Assembly: GCA_016806145.1 (NCBI GenBank)
Contig: CP063167.1
Coordinates: 1,670,501 to 1,734,500, forward strand
Reading direction: 5' to 3'
Source: Variovorax paradoxus
Lineage (GTDB): Bacteria > Pseudomonadota > Gammaproteobacteria > Burkholderiales > Burkholderiaceae_C
DNA: 64,000 bases
A program made the position numbers and the translations under genes. Below the pieces are notes generated by a model. That model did not search any database, was not told the origin of the DNA, and saw only the letters and a list, made by a program, of their open reading frames with translations. Of the stretch, positions 25,649 through 35,178 are shown piece by piece (within the stretch, counting starts at the first letter, position 1; each line of letters begins with the position of its first letter).

Positions 25649-26020
25649 TCAGAAGGTCAGGACGGTGAAGCCATCGGCCGTCAGCGCGCCGATGCTCGGC
25701 AGTCCGGAAGTGCCCGGCACGTCGTTGCCGGTCAGCAGTTCGAAGCCGTTCTTGATGGCGTCCTCGCGCGCACCGAAGACGTCGGCGCAGCCGCAGGAAA
25801 CGCCCGCGACCTTGTCCTCGACGGCCTTGTAGAGCCCATGCACCGGATGGTCGGCATTGCCGACCACGCCGGCCCAGCGCGTGCCGGTGCCCTGGAAATA
25901 GATCGCGACTTCGACGTTGCGCTGCTTGAAGTCGTAGGCGGTCGCGAGCGCATTGAACAGGCGCCCCAGGGCTTCTTCTCCGGCCTTGGGATCGGAGAAG
26001 ACGAAGATGGCGAATTTCAT
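25649..26020 (-). CDS. DsrE-family small protein
   Basis: This 123-residue protein matches the DsrE/DsrF-like fold: an N-terminal strand KFAIFVFSDPKAGEEALGRL, a central EVAIYFQGTGTRWAGVV and a cysteine-containing block VAGVSCGCADVFGAREDAIK near residues 79-98. Some DsrE relatives relay sulfur through such cysteines, others bind nucleotides; the function here is not known. I chose the ATG at 26018-26020, since the longer frame adds eight residues before the first strand. It diverges from a GcvA-like LysR regulator across 204 bases. Confidence 0.8.
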   Translation of the reverse strand: MKFAIFVFSDPKAGEEALGRLFNALATAYDFKQRNVEVAIYFQGTGTRWAGVVGNADHPVHGLYKAVEDKVAGVSCGCADVFGAREDAIKNGFELLTGNDVPGTSGLPSIGALTADGFTVLTF

Positions 26021-26123
26021 GGAGAGACCTCGAATCGGTTGCATTGAATTGAAAGAACAGCCCTGACTCGGACTGGCGAAGGGAATCTTAGGTTTGACGG
26101 ATCGATTCGATGCATCGGCGCAC

Positions 26124-26138
26124 GCAACTCACAATTGC
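26124..26138. promoter_or_regulatory. LysR-type dyad GCAACTCACAATTGC
   Basis: This imperfect dyad (GCAA...TTGC, 15 bases) lies between the divergent DsrE-like and LysR genes. It matches the dyad at 24669-24683 at 11 of 15 positions, which suggests a related operator. Confidence 0.4.
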
Positions 26139-26224
26139 GCCGCGCGTCGCACCCGGCGCGGTGTTCCTGCGTAGAGTCCTTCGTGCACCGGTGCGTCTCG
26201 CGATGCGGTGCCACCACTCTTCCC

Positions 26225-27169
26225 ATGGACCGCCAAAGACCTCTATCGATCGGACCCCTGCGCGCCTTCGCCGCGGTCGCGCGGCATCTCAACTTCAATG
26301 CCGCGGCGGCCGAACTCCATCTGACGCAATCGGCCGTCAGCCGCAAGATCCAGGCACTCGAGAGCGACATCGGCGCGACCTTGCTGGCGCGCAGCACGCG
26401 CTCGGTCGAGCTCAGTGCCGAGGGCCGGGTGCTGGTCAAGGCGCTGTTCCCGATGCTCGACCGCCTCGACGAGGCCGTGCGCCAGATCCGCTCGCCGAGC
26501 GCCAAGGCGCGCGTCACCGTCAGCACCTTCGCCTCGTTCACCTCGCTGTGGCTGTTGCCGAGGCTCGAGCAGTTCCAGCGCGAGAACACCGAGATCGACA
26601 TCCGTGTCTCGTCGAGCGATGCGATGGCGCCGATCGAGAGTCCCGACACGGACGTGTTCCTGCGCTACTGCGCGCCCAAGTTCGCGCCCGCCGGTGCCAC
26701 GCGGCTGTTCAACGAGTCGCTGACGCCGGTCATGAGCGCGGCCTTCGCGCGGCAGATCGAGCTCGGCGATGCGCCACCGCTCAAGAGCGTCGGCGACCTC
26801 GCGCTGCACACGCTGGTCGAGGAGGACGATGCCTATGCCTCGGCCGGCCTCGCGAGCTGGCGGCACTGGCTGCGCATCCACAACCATGCCGAGCTGGAGC
26901 CGCGCAACTGGATGCATCTGAACTTCACCTACCAGCAGGTGCAGGCCGCGGTGGCGGGCCATGCGCTGGCGCTGGCGCGGCTGCCGCTGGTGGCCGACCT
27001 GCTGCGGCGCAACGAGCTGCACGAGGTGTTCGGCGAGGCGTTCCGCACCGCGGGCCCGGGTGCCTATTGGATGGTCGTCAATCCGAATGCGGTCGGCCGC
27101 CCCGAGGTGGACGGCTTCTGCCGCTGGGTCCTGCAGCAGGCCGAGGGCACCCGGGCGTTCCTGGCATGA
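26225..27169 (+). CDS. LysR-family transcriptional regulator (GcvA-like)
   Basis: This 314-residue regulator begins IGPLRAFAAVARHLNFNAAA and has a recognition helix LTQSAVSRKIQALESDIGAT, the GcvA-type LysR opening. The effector domain includes VSTFASFTSLWLLPRLEQFQ and the late WMHLNFTYQQVQAAVAGHALA. The ATG at 26225 is right for the family, while an in-frame ATG 90 bases upstream adds a Cys- and Arg-rich tail that looks non-coding. It diverges from the DsrE-like gene and is followed by another LysR gene 23 bases later, an unusual tandem. Confidence 0.86.
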   Translation: MDRQRPLSIGPLRAFAAVARHLNFNAAAAELHLTQSAVSRKIQALESDIGATLLARSTRSVELSAEGRVLVKALFPMLDRLDEAVRQIRSPSAKARVTVSTFASFTSLWLLPRLEQFQRENTEIDIRVSSSDAMAPIESPDTDVFLRYCAPKFAPAGATRLFNESLTPVMSAAFARQIELGDAPPLKSVGDLALHTLVEEDDAYASAGLASWRHWLRIHNHAELEPRNWMHLNFTYQQVQAAVAGHALALARLPLVADLLRRNELHEVFGEAFRTAGPGAYWMVVNPNAVGRPEVDGFCRWVLQQAEGTRAFLA

Positions 27170-27192
27170 CGGGCGGCGGGGCGGGGCGGGCG

Positions 27193-28104
27193 ATGAACAA
27201 GCTGCAGGCGATCGAGGTCTTCGTGCAGGTGGTGGACACGGGCAGCTTCACGCGCGCGGCCGAGAACCTGAAGCTGCCCAAGGCGACGGTCTCGACGCTG
27301 ATCCAGTCGCTCGAGTCCTCGCTGTCGGCCAGGCTGTTGCACCGCACCACGCGCAAGGTCAGCGTGACCGCCGAAGGCGCGGCCTATCACGAGCGATGCC
27401 TGCGCATCCTGTCGGACCTGCGCGAGGCCGACGAGTCGCTGTCGCGCACGCGGCGCAGTCCCTCGGGGCGCCTGCGCGTCGATGCGCCCACGGGCCTGGC
27501 CAGCCTGGTGATCATTCCCGCCTTGCCCGAGTTCTTCGCGCGCTATCCCGACATCCATCTGGAACTCGGCTGCAGCGACCGGCCGGTGGACCTGATCGAG
27601 GAGGGCGTGGACTGCGCGGTGCGTGGTGGCGCGCTGCGCGACTCGAGCCTGGTCGCGCGTCGCGTCGGAGCGATGCACTACGCCACCTGCGCCTCGCCGG
27701 CCTACCTCGAGCGCCATGGCAGGCCTTTGCATCCGGACGACCTGGCGCGGCATCGCTGCGTCAACTACTTCTCCGCGCGCACGGGCGAGATGTTCCACTG
27801 GGACTTCACGCGCGGCGGCGAGCGCGTGCAGCTCATGCTGCCCGGGCGGATCGCGCTGAACGACAGCTATGCGTACACGGCCGCGGGACTGTCGGGGCTG
27901 GGCATCGTGCAGATGGCGGAGTTCCTGCTGCGGCCCATGATCGAGGACGGCCGTCTCGTGCCCGTGCTCGAGGACTGGAGCAACGACCCGATGCCGATCC
28001 ACGTGGTGTTTCCGCAGAACCGGCATCTGTCGAACAAGGTGCGGGTGTTCGTGGACTGGGTGGCCGATCTCTTCGCGAGCCACCCGGCCATGCATCAGGG
28101 ATAG
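27193..28104 (+). CDS. LysR-family transcriptional regulator (CrgA-like)
   Basis: This 303-residue regulator starts MNKLQAIEVFVQVVDTGSFT and has the helix LPKATVSTLIQSLESSLSAR and the effector blocks SRTRRSPSGRLRVDAPTGLA, CSDRPVDLIEEGVDCAVRGG and FPQNRHLSNKVRVFVDWVAD, all typical of the CrgA/AaeR subgroup. An earlier in-frame ATG at 27166 overlaps the stop of the preceding LysR (ATGA) but would add a low-complexity MTGGGAGRA tail. It converges with the OYE gene, and its targets may lie elsewhere. Confidence 0.86.
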   Translation: MNKLQAIEVFVQVVDTGSFTRAAENLKLPKATVSTLIQSLESSLSARLLHRTTRKVSVTAEGAAYHERCLRILSDLREADESLSRTRRSPSGRLRVDAPTGLASLVIIPALPEFFARYPDIHLELGCSDRPVDLIEEGVDCAVRGGALRDSSLVARRVGAMHYATCASPAYLERHGRPLHPDDLARHRCVNYFSARTGEMFHWDFTRGGERVQLMLPGRIALNDSYAYTAAGLSGLGIVQMAEFLLRPMIEDGRLVPVLEDWSNDPMPIHVVFPQNRHLSNKVRVFVDWVADLFASHPAMHQG

Positions 28105-28119
28105 TCCCCGCGCCCCCAC

Positions 28120-29208
28120 TCAAGCGCTCGCGGGGTGGACGAAGTGCGGCCAGCCGCGCATGTGCGCGATGAAGCGTTCGCTCAGGCCGCCCGCGCGCAA
28201 ATAGTCGGCGGTCACCGGCAGCCTCGGACTGTCGTACAGCGGGTTCTCCATCACCCGCAGCGGAAAGTCGCGCTGCAGGATGCCGGCCCGGCCGACCAGC
28301 ACGAAGTCGCATCCCTCGTCGAGCAGCTCGGCCGCGCGGCGGGCGCTCATGATCCGGCCCGCCGCTCCTACGCGCACGCCGCGGCGCGGCAGCTCGGTGA
28401 AGACGCTGAGCATGGTGCGGCCCCGGAGCGAGCCCTGCTGCACGACCTGGGCCGAATCCCACAGCGCGAGGTCGAGGTAGTCGATCAGCTCGCGCTCGAG
28501 GATGTCGGCGGTGACGTCGCGCAGTTCCTCGAGCCGCAGCCCGTAGCGCTCGATCGACAGGCGCCAGCCGATCTGGAACGCGGGACCGCAGGCGCGGCGG
28601 ATGCCCTCGATCACCTCGATCGTGAGGCGGGCGCGGTTCTCGATGCTGCCGCCATAGCGGTCCGTGCGGTCGTTGAGCAGCGGCGACATGAACTCCGAGA
28701 GGATCCAGCCGAAGGCGCCATGCACCGCGACGCCGTCGAAACCCGCGCGCTCGGCGCGTTGCGCGGCCGCGATGAAGCTGTCGCGGATCCGTTCGACCTC
28801 CTCGGTCGTCAATGCATCGATGCCAGGCAGGGTGTCGCCGGAGGCCGGCGCCGGAATGCCGCCCAGTCGCGGATTGGCGCGATGGCCCGCGTGGTGCAGC
28901 TGCACCGCGGACAGCGCGCCGCCCTCGCGCATCGCGTCGGCCATCTGGCGCAGGCCCGGCAGATGGGCGTCGCTGTGGATGCCCAGCTGCCGTGCGAAGG
29001 CGATGCCGCCGGCCTCGACGGTCGTGGCGCAGGTCTGGATCAGGGCGTAGCCGCCGCGCGCGAGCTGCGCGATCCAGTCCTGGTCGAACTCGGAGGCGGC
29101 ACCGCCGACCTCGCTTTGCTGGTTGGTGAGCGGCGCCAGCATGAAGCGGTTGCGCATCGGCGGGCCGTGCAGCAGGCTGAGCGGCTCGAAGAGTTTCGAA
29201 TGAGACAT
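28120..29208 (-). CDS. NADH:flavin oxidoreductase / old yellow enzyme homologue with altered active site
   Basis: This 362-residue FMN TIM-barrel protein begins LFEPLSLLHGPPMRNRFMLA and contains VQLHHAGHRANP, SPLLNDRTDRYGGSIENRAR and GAAGRIMSARRAAELLDEG, all typical of the family, which reduces activated alkenes or other electrophiles. The segment VHGAFGWIL aligns with the OYE1 region HSANGYLL: His163 is kept but the substrate-binding Asn is Phe166 and the proton-donor Tyr is Trp168. It starts 7 bases after the outer-membrane efflux gene, as the last gene of the RND operon, so its expression follows the pump. Confidence 0.87.
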   Translation of the reverse strand: MSHSKLFEPLSLLHGPPMRNRFMLAPLTNQQSEVGGAASEFDQDWIAQLARGGYALIQTCATTVEAGGIAFARQLGIHSDAHLPGLRQMADAMREGGALSAVQLHHAGHRANPRLGGIPAPASGDTLPGIDALTTEEVERIRDSFIAAAQRAERAGFDGVAVHGAFGWILSEFMSPLLNDRTDRYGGSIENRARLTIEVIEGIRRACGPAFQIGWRLSIERYGLRLEELRDVTADILERELIDYLDLALWDSAQVVQQGSLRGRTMLSVFTELPRRGVRVGAAGRIMSARRAAELLDEGCDFVLVGRAGILQRDFPLRVMENPLYDSPRLPVTADYLRAGGLSERFIAHMRGWPHFVHPASA

Positions 29209-29215
29209 GGAATCT

Positions 29216-30727
29216 TCAGGACGAGGAGGGTGTGGAACGGGCAGGCGCCGCGCTGCCGGTGGCTTCCCAGCCGCCGCCGAGCGCGCGCACGAGGTCGACG
29301 CTCGCGCGTGCGCGCGCGCCTTCGGACTGGATCAGCGATTGCCGGTTGCGCAGCCGCGTGCGCTGTGCGTCGACCACCGCCAGGTAGTCGGTGTCGCCTT
29401 CGTCGAAGCGCGCCTTCGCGGACCGGGCCACGCGCGCGGCCGACGCATCGGCCTCGCGCTGCTGGGCAATGCGCGCATCGAGGGTGCGCATCGCGACCAG
29501 CGCATCCTCGACCTCGCGGAAGGCCTGCAGCACCGTCTTGCGGTAGTGCGCCACGCTCTCCTCGTAGGCGCCGCGGGCGCGGTCGAGCTCGGCTTCGCGG
29601 CGTCCGCCGTCGAACAGCGGCAGGCTCAGCATCGTGCCCGCGAGCGGACCCAGCAGGAAGGTGCGCTGCGACCAGTTGGCGAGGTTGCCGAGCGCGGCCG
29701 ATTCGTAGCCGAGGGAGCCGGTCAGCGCGAGCGAGGGAAAGTACGCGGCCTTCGCCACGCCGATGCGCGCGTTCTCCGCGGCCATGGCGCGCTCGGCGGC
29801 CGCGATGTCGGGCCGGCGCTCGAGCAGCGCCGAGGGCAGGCCCGGCGGCAGCTGGACGACGGTGGCTTCCAGCGGCCTCGCGGCGAGCGAGAAGCTCGCC
29901 GGCGCCTTGCCGAGCAGGATCGCCAGCGCATGCGATGCCTGCGCGTGCTGCTGCGCCACCGCCAGGTGCTCGGCGCGCGCGGTGAACAGTTCGGTCCTCG
30001 CCTGGTCGACGATGTGGCGCGCCACCGCGCCCGCGCCGAGCTGGCGTTCGAGCAGCGCCGCCGCGTCTTCGCGCAAGGCCACGGTATCGGCCAGCAGGCG
30101 CAGCTCGCCCTCCAGTTGCCGCAGGCCGAAGTAGGTGCCGGCGACCTCGGCCTGCACCAGCAGCAGCAGCTGGTGCGCCAGGGCGCGTTGCCGCGCCTCG
30201 TCGGCCCGCGCGGCGGCGATGCCCGAGGCGACGCGGCCGAAGACGTCGACCTCGTAGGCCACGGAAACCTGGGCGCGCCACAGCGTCTGCGTGCTGCCCG
30301 CCGCGCCGTCTCCGCGCCCCGCGGCCGCGCCGGTGCCGCGCTGGCGGGTCGGGCCGAAGCCCGCGTCGATCTCGGGGAAGCGCGCCGACTCGCTGCGCGA
30401 GGTCAGCGCGCGCGCCTGCTTCAGCCGTGCCATCGCGATCGCCACGTCGGGATTCGCCCGCAGCGCTTCCTCCTCGAGCTGCACCAGCACGGGGTCGCCG
30501 AAGACGCCCCACCAGGGCGAGGGCGCCTGGTGGTCGGCGGGTTCGGCCGGCTTCCAGCGGCCGGGTTCTTCCGCCGGCATCGCGTCGGAAGGCCCACCGG
30601 ACTGCCGGTAGCTCGCGGGGATGTCGATGCCGGGGCGCTGCGCGGTGGGCGCGAGCGAGCAGGCCGACAGCAGGAAGGCGATGGCTGCCGTCGCCAGCAG
30701 CTTCGGTGTGCGGATGACGCGGCTCAT
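29216..30727 (-). CDS. Outer-membrane efflux lipoprotein (OprM/OprN, NodT family)
   Basis: This 503-residue protein has a lipoprotein signal (LLSAC, lipid-bearing Cys23) and the two-fold TolC-like repeats: PWWGVFGDPVLVQLEEEAL, VAYEVDVFGRVASGIAAARA, then LLERRPDIAAAERAMAAENA and LPLFDGGRREAELDRARG. It forms the outer-membrane channel of a tripartite pump. Its ATG at 30725-30727 overlaps the stop of the RND gene as ATGA. The OYE homologue gene follows after 7 bases. The family places it with OprN/OprC-like channels, which are often linked to LysR-controlled pumps. Confidence 0.91.
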   Translation of the reverse strand: MSRVIRTPKLLATAAIAFLLSACSLAPTAQRPGIDIPASYRQSGGPSDAMPAEEPGRWKPAEPADHQAPSPWWGVFGDPVLVQLEEEALRANPDVAIAMARLKQARALTSRSESARFPEIDAGFGPTRQRGTGAAAGRGDGAAGSTQTLWRAQVSVAYEVDVFGRVASGIAAARADEARQRALAHQLLLLVQAEVAGTYFGLRQLEGELRLLADTVALREDAAALLERQLGAGAVARHIVDQARTELFTARAEHLAVAQQHAQASHALAILLGKAPASFSLAARPLEATVVQLPPGLPSALLERRPDIAAAERAMAAENARIGVAKAAYFPSLALTGSLGYESAALGNLANWSQRTFLLGPLAGTMLSLPLFDGGRREAELDRARGAYEESVAHYRKTVLQAFREVEDALVAMRTLDARIAQQREADASAARVARSAKARFDEGDTDYLAVVDAQRTRLRNRQSLIQSEGARARASVDLVRALGGGWEATGSAAPARSTPSSS

Positions 30728-33700
30728 GCGCGGCCCTCCGGCTGCATGGGCTCGAGGTGGCGCGCGGCGAGCGCCGGCGCCTCGTGATGCGCCGCGGCGT
30801 GCAGCGGCCTGCCCCTGCCGAGCGACCTGACGAGCACGTAGAACAGCGGCGTGAGGAACAGGCCGAACAGCGTGACGCCGATCATCCCGAAGAACACCGA
30901 GATGCCCATCGCCTGGCGCATCTCCGCGCCCGCGCCGGTCGACACGACCAGCGGAATGACGCCCATCACGAAGGCGAGCGAGGTCATCAGGATCGGACGC
31001 AGCCGCAGGCGGCAGGCCTCGATCACGGCCTTCGCGGTCGACAGGCCCGCCATCTCGAGCTCGCGCGCGAACTCGACGATCAGGATCGCGTTCTTCGACG
31101 CCAGCCCGACGAGCACGATCAGCCCGATCTGCGTGAAGATGTTGTTGTCGCCCCGGGTGAGCCACACGCCGAGCAGCGCCGAGAAGATGCTCATCGGGAT
31201 GATCAGGATGATGGCCAGCGGCAGCGTGAGGCTCTCGTACTGGGCCGCCAGCACCAGGAACACCAGCAGCACGCACAGCGGAAGGATCCAGGCCGCGCTG
31301 TTGCCCGCGATGATCTGCTGGTAGGTCAGGTCGGTCCATTCGTAGCTCATGCCCGGCGGCAAGGTCTCGGCCGCGATCCGCTGGATCGCCGCCATCGCCT
31401 GGCCCGAGGAATAGCCGGGCGCCGGGCTGCCGTTGACGTCGGCGGCCGTGAAACCGTTGTAGCGCACCACCTGGTCGGGTCCGTAGGTCTGGCTGATCCG
31501 CGCCAGCGAGGCGAGCGGAACCATGCGCCCCGACTCGCTGCGCACATGCAGCTGGCCGATGTCGTCGGGCTTCGAGCGGAACCTGGCGTCGGCCTGCATC
31601 CGCACCTGGTAGACGCGGCCCAGGAAGTTGAAGTCGTTGACGTAGTAGGCGCCCAGGAAGGACTGCAGCGTGTTGAACACCGCCGGCGTATCGACACCCA
31701 GTTGCTGTGCTTTCGCGCGATCGATGTCGACCTTGAGCTGCGGCACGTTGACCGTGTAGGTTGAGTAGATCGCGGCGAGCTCCGGTGCCTCGGAGGCCTT
31801 CTTGACGAAGGCCTGGGTCGCCTTGTAGAGCGCCTCGTAGCCCAGGTCCGCGCGGTCCTCGATCTGCAGCTTGAAGCCGCCGAGCGTGCCCAGCCCGTAG
31901 ACCGGCGGCGGCGGAAACACGCCGGTGTAGGCATGGCCGATGCCGGCGTACTCGCGGCTCAGGTCGGCCACCACCTGCTCGGCGCTGATCCCGGGCCGCT
32001 CCTTGAAGGGCTTGAGCAGCACGAAGGTCAGCGCGGTGCTCGGGCTCTTCGTCACGCCGTTGATCGAGAGGCCGCTGTAGCTCGAGGTCCCCATCACGGC
32101 GGGATGCTTGAGCGCGATGTCGTTCATCTGCTTCATGGTCGCCTCGGTGCGATCGAGCGTCGATCCCTCGGGCAGTTGCGCCAGGCTGACCAGGTACTCC
32201 TTGTCCTGCGCGGGCACGAAGCCGCCCGGCACGTGGCCGGTGAGCCACCATGTCGCGCCCAGCAGCCCCGCATAGACGACGAGCAGCGCGCCCTTGTGCC
32301 GCAGCAGGCGGCCGATGCCGCTGCCGTAGCCTTCGGAGGCGCGGTCGAAGCGGCGGTTGAAGCGCGTGAAGAAGCGGCCGAACAGCCGTTGCGTCACCCG
32401 GGTCACCGCGTCGGGCGCGTCGCCGTGGCCCTTGAGCAGCAGCGCCGACAGCGCCGGCGACAGCGTCAGCGAATTCACCGCCGAGATCAGGGTGGAGATC
32501 GCGATGGTGACCGCGAACTGCTTGTAGAACTCGCCGGTCAGACCGCTGAGGAAGGCCAGCGGCAGGAAGACCGCCGACAGCGTCAGCGCGATGGCGACGA
32601 TGGGCCCGCTGACCTCGCGCATCGCCTGGTAGGTGGCCTCGCGCGGGCCCAGGCCGCGCGCGATGTTGCGCTCCACGTTCTCGACCACCACGATGGCGTC
32701 GTCGACCACGATGCCGATCGCGACCACCAGGCCGAACAGCGACAGCGTGTTGATGGAGTAGCCGGCCAGCAGCAGGAAGCCGAAGGTGCCGACGATCGAG
32801 ACCGGCACCGCGAGCAGCGGAATGATCGAGGCGCGCCAGGTCTGCAGGAAGAGGAACACCACCAGCACGACCAGCGCCACCGACTCCAGCAGGGTCTCGA
32901 TCACGGCGTCGATGCCGGACTGGACGGCGCGGCTGGGCTCGTAGACCACGCGGTAGACCACATCCTGCGGGAACTCCTTCTCGAGTTCCTTCATGGCGCT
33001 GTGCACCTCGCGCGAGATCTGCAGCGAGTTCGCGCCCGGCGCTTCCTGCACGGCCACCGCGACGGCGGGCGCGTTGTCCAGGGTGGCGCGGATGCCGTAG
33101 TCCTCGGCACCCAGTTCCACGCGCGCCACGTCGCCCAGGCGCGTGATCGCGCCGTTGGCGTCGGACTTGATGACGATGCCCTTGAACTCCTCGGGCGACT
33201 TGAGGCGCCCGTCGGCGTTGACGTTGAGCTGGAAGGCGGTGTCGGGCGACGCGGGCGAACTGCCGATGGTGCCGACCGCGGCCTGGATGTTCTGGCGCCG
33301 GATCGCGGCCGCCACGTCGCTCGCGCCGAGCCCGCGTTCGGCCAGCGCGGCCGGGTCGAGCCACACGCGCATGGCATAGCCGCCCGGGCCCCACACCACC
33401 ACGTCGCCCACGCCCGCGATGCGGGCCAGCCGGTCCTTCACGTGCAGGATGGCGTAGTTGCTGATGTAGTTGTTGTCGTAGGTCCCGTTCGGCGAGACCA
33501 TGTGCACGGCGATGGTGATGATCGGCGAGTTCTTGATGGCCGTGACGCCCAGGCGCTGCACGTCCTCCGGCAGCCGCGGCTGGGCCTGCGAGACGCGCGT
33601 CTGCACCAGCTGCTGGGCCCGGTCCGGATCGGTGCCGAGCTTGAAGGTCGCCGTCAGGTAGAGGTGGCCGTCGCCGCTGGCCTTGGAGTCCATGTAGAGC

Positions 33701-33930
33701 ATGTCCTCCACGCCGTTGATGGACTGCTCGAGCGGCGCCGCCACCGTCTCGGCGATGGTCTTGGCGTTGGCGCCCGGGTACTGCGCATGCACGACGACCG
33801 AGGGCGGAATGACCTGCGGGTATTCCGAGACCGGCATGTGGAAGGCCGCGACGATGCCCGCGAGCAGGATCAGCGCGGACAGCACGCCCGCGAAGATCGG
33901 GCGGTCGATGAAGAACTTCGAGATGTTCAC
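30724..33930 (-). CDS. RND efflux pump inner-membrane transporter (HAE1 family, MexF/BpeF type)
   Basis: This 1068-residue proton-driven exporter begins with GTG (NISKFFIDRPIFAGVLSALI) and shows the two-fold RND layout with twelve helices and two large periplasmic loops. The proton-relay aspartates lie in VVAIGIVVDDAIVVVENVE in helix four, and the conserved lysine in GLASKNAILIVEFARELE. The GTG at 33928-33930 overlaps the stop of the membrane-fusion gene as GTGA. Proteins of this subgroup export antibiotics, biocides and aromatic compounds, and MexF/BpeF relatives are often under a LysR activator, as here. Confidence 0.93.
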   Translation of the reverse strand: MNISKFFIDRPIFAGVLSALILLAGIVAAFHMPVSEYPQVIPPSVVVHAQYPGANAKTIAETVAAPLEQSINGVEDMLYMDSKASGDGHLYLTATFKLGTDPDRAQQLVQTRVSQAQPRLPEDVQRLGVTAIKNSPIITIAVHMVSPNGTYDNNYISNYAILHVKDRLARIAGVGDVVVWGPGGYAMRVWLDPAALAERGLGASDVAAAIRRQNIQAAVGTIGSSPASPDTAFQLNVNADGRLKSPEEFKGIVIKSDANGAITRLGDVARVELGAEDYGIRATLDNAPAVAVAVQEAPGANSLQISREVHSAMKELEKEFPQDVVYRVVYEPSRAVQSGIDAVIETLLESVALVVLVVFLFLQTWRASIIPLLAVPVSIVGTFGFLLLAGYSINTLSLFGLVVAIGIVVDDAIVVVENVERNIARGLGPREATYQAMREVSGPIVAIALTLSAVFLPLAFLSGLTGEFYKQFAVTIAISTLISAVNSLTLSPALSALLLKGHGDAPDAVTRVTQRLFGRFFTRFNRRFDRASEGYGSGIGRLLRHKGALLVVYAGLLGATWWLTGHVPGGFVPAQDKEYLVSLAQLPEGSTLDRTEATMKQMNDIALKHPAVMGTSSYSGLSINGVTKSPSTALTFVLLKPFKERPGISAEQVVADLSREYAGIGHAYTGVFPPPPVYGLGTLGGFKLQIEDRADLGYEALYKATQAFVKKASEAPELAAIYSTYTVNVPQLKVDIDRAKAQQLGVDTPAVFNTLQSFLGAYYVNDFNFLGRVYQVRMQADARFRSKPDDIGQLHVRSESGRMVPLASLARISQTYGPDQVVRYNGFTAADVNGSPAPGYSSGQAMAAIQRIAAETLPPGMSYEWTDLTYQQIIAGNSAAWILPLCVLLVFLVLAAQYESLTLPLAIILIIPMSIFSALLGVWLTRGDNNIFTQIGLIVLVGLASKNAILIVEFARELEMAGLSTAKAVIEACRLRLRPILMTSLAFVMGVIPLVVSTGAGAEMRQAMGISVFFGMIGVTLFGLFLTPLFYVLVRSLGRGRPLHAAAHHEAPALAARHLEPMQPEGRA

Positions 33931-35120
33931 GACCGGCCCCCGTCGGCGCCGGGCGCGGACGCGGTCGGCGCATCGGGCGCCGCCGCTGGCTCGGCGGCCT
34001 CGGCCGACACCGCGGTGCCCGGCGGCGCGCGGAACGCGCCGTCCACGATCACCTTCGCGCCCGGCGCGACACCGCTGCGCAGCACGCGCTCGCGGCCGTG
34101 CAGCGTGCCGAGCTCGACGAAGCGGCGCTCGACCTTGTTCTGCGCGTCGACGACCAGCACGTACTTGCGGTCCTGGTCGGTGCCGACCACGGCATCGTCG
34201 ACCGTCACGGCCTCGTAGGGCAGGCCGCCCTGCAGCCGGATGCGCGCCTGCAGGCCCGGCAGCATGTCGGGGCCCACGCGGTCGATGCGCGCGCGCACGC
34301 GCACCGTGCCCGAGCGGGTGTCCATCTGGTTGTCGAGCGCCTCGATGGCGGCCGCATGGGGAAAGCCGTCGTCGCTCGCGAGGCCGACATCGACCTTCGG
34401 CTGCGCGCCCGCGCGCAGCGACGGCGCGATGAGCCGCAGGTAGCTCTGCTCGTCGACGTTGAAGGCGGCGTAGAGCTTGCCGTCGGAAACGATGCGCGTG
34501 AGCGGCACCGCATCGCCACCCGCGCCCACCACGTTGCCCGCGGTGATCTCCGCGCGCGAGATGCGGCCCGCGATCGGTGCCCGCACCTGCGTGTAGTCGA
34601 GCTGCAGCCGGGCCTGGGCCAGCGAAGCCTGCGCGCCCTTGACCGATGCGGCCGCCGCGCGCGCCGCGTTGTCGAGCGCATCGAATTCCCGGCGCGCGAT
34701 CGAGTCCGATTCGAGCAGCCGCCGGGCGCGCGCCTGCTCGAGGTCGGCGAGGCGTTGCCGTTCCTCGGCGCCCGCCACGCTGGCCTGCGCCTGCCGCACC
34801 TGGACCTCGTAGGGCGCGGGGTCGATGGTGAACAGCAGTTCGCCCTGGCGCACGTGCTGGCCGGGCTTGAAATGCACGGCCAGCAGCGTGCCGGGCACCT
34901 TGGGGCGGATGTCCACGAGGTCGACGGCTTCGAGCCGTCCCGTGTAGTCCTGCGAGTCGGACACCGATCGCTGCAGGGCCGGCCGGTACTTGACGGTGGG
35001 GGCCGCGGTGGCGGGCGCGGCATGCGCTTCGGAGCCATGCTTCCAAAGAACGCTGCCCGCGCCGGCCACCGCGATCGCGGCCACGATGGCCGCGAGGGGA
35101 TGCTTCTGGAGGGGATTCAT
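33927..35120 (-). CDS. RND efflux periplasmic adaptor (membrane fusion protein)
   Basis: This 397-residue adaptor has an N-terminal membrane anchor or signal (HPLAAIVAAIAVAGAGSVLW) without a lipobox cysteine, a lipoyl half (DIRPKVPGTLLAVHFKPGQ), an alpha-helical hairpin at roughly 100-170, the second lipoyl half DYTQVRAPIAGRISRAEITA and a beta-barrel region. It links the RND pump to the outer-membrane channel. The ATG at 35118-35120 lies directly before the leader. It is the first gene of the pump operon and diverges from a LysR regulator across 211 bases. The C-terminus is Ala- and Pro-rich and probably unstructured. Confidence 0.91.
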   Translation of the reverse strand: MNPLQKHPLAAIVAAIAVAGAGSVLWKHGSEAHAAPATAAPTVKYRPALQRSVSDSQDYTGRLEAVDLVDIRPKVPGTLLAVHFKPGQHVRQGELLFTIDPAPYEVQVRQAQASVAGAEERQRLADLEQARARRLLESDSIARREFDALDNAARAAAASVKGAQASLAQARLQLDYTQVRAPIAGRISRAEITAGNVVGAGGDAVPLTRIVSDGKLYAAFNVDEQSYLRLIAPSLRAGAQPKVDVGLASDDGFPHAAAIEALDNQMDTRSGTVRVRARIDRVGPDMLPGLQARIRLQGGLPYEAVTVDDAVVGTDQDRKYVLVVDAQNKVERRFVELGTLHGRERVLRSGVAPGAKVIVDGAFRAPPGTAVSAEAAEPAAAPDAPTASAPGADGGRS

Positions 35121-35178
35121 GCGAGTTGCTCGAGAGGGTTGAACGGCCCGCAGTCTGAGCGCGCGGCGCACGAACATC

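Noticed and set aside
27166..27192. Upstream ATGA-coupled start for the second tandem LysR
   Set aside because: It would add MTGGGAGRA, which is not seen in LysR proteins; the ATG at 27193 starts the conserved helix.
29216..33973. A continuous minus-strand open frame of 1585 codons through the RND gene
   Set aside because: Only its last 504 codons (the efflux lipoprotein) look like protein. The remainder is Arg- and Ala-rich text in a different frame from the well-supported RND transporter and is a by-product of high GC content.
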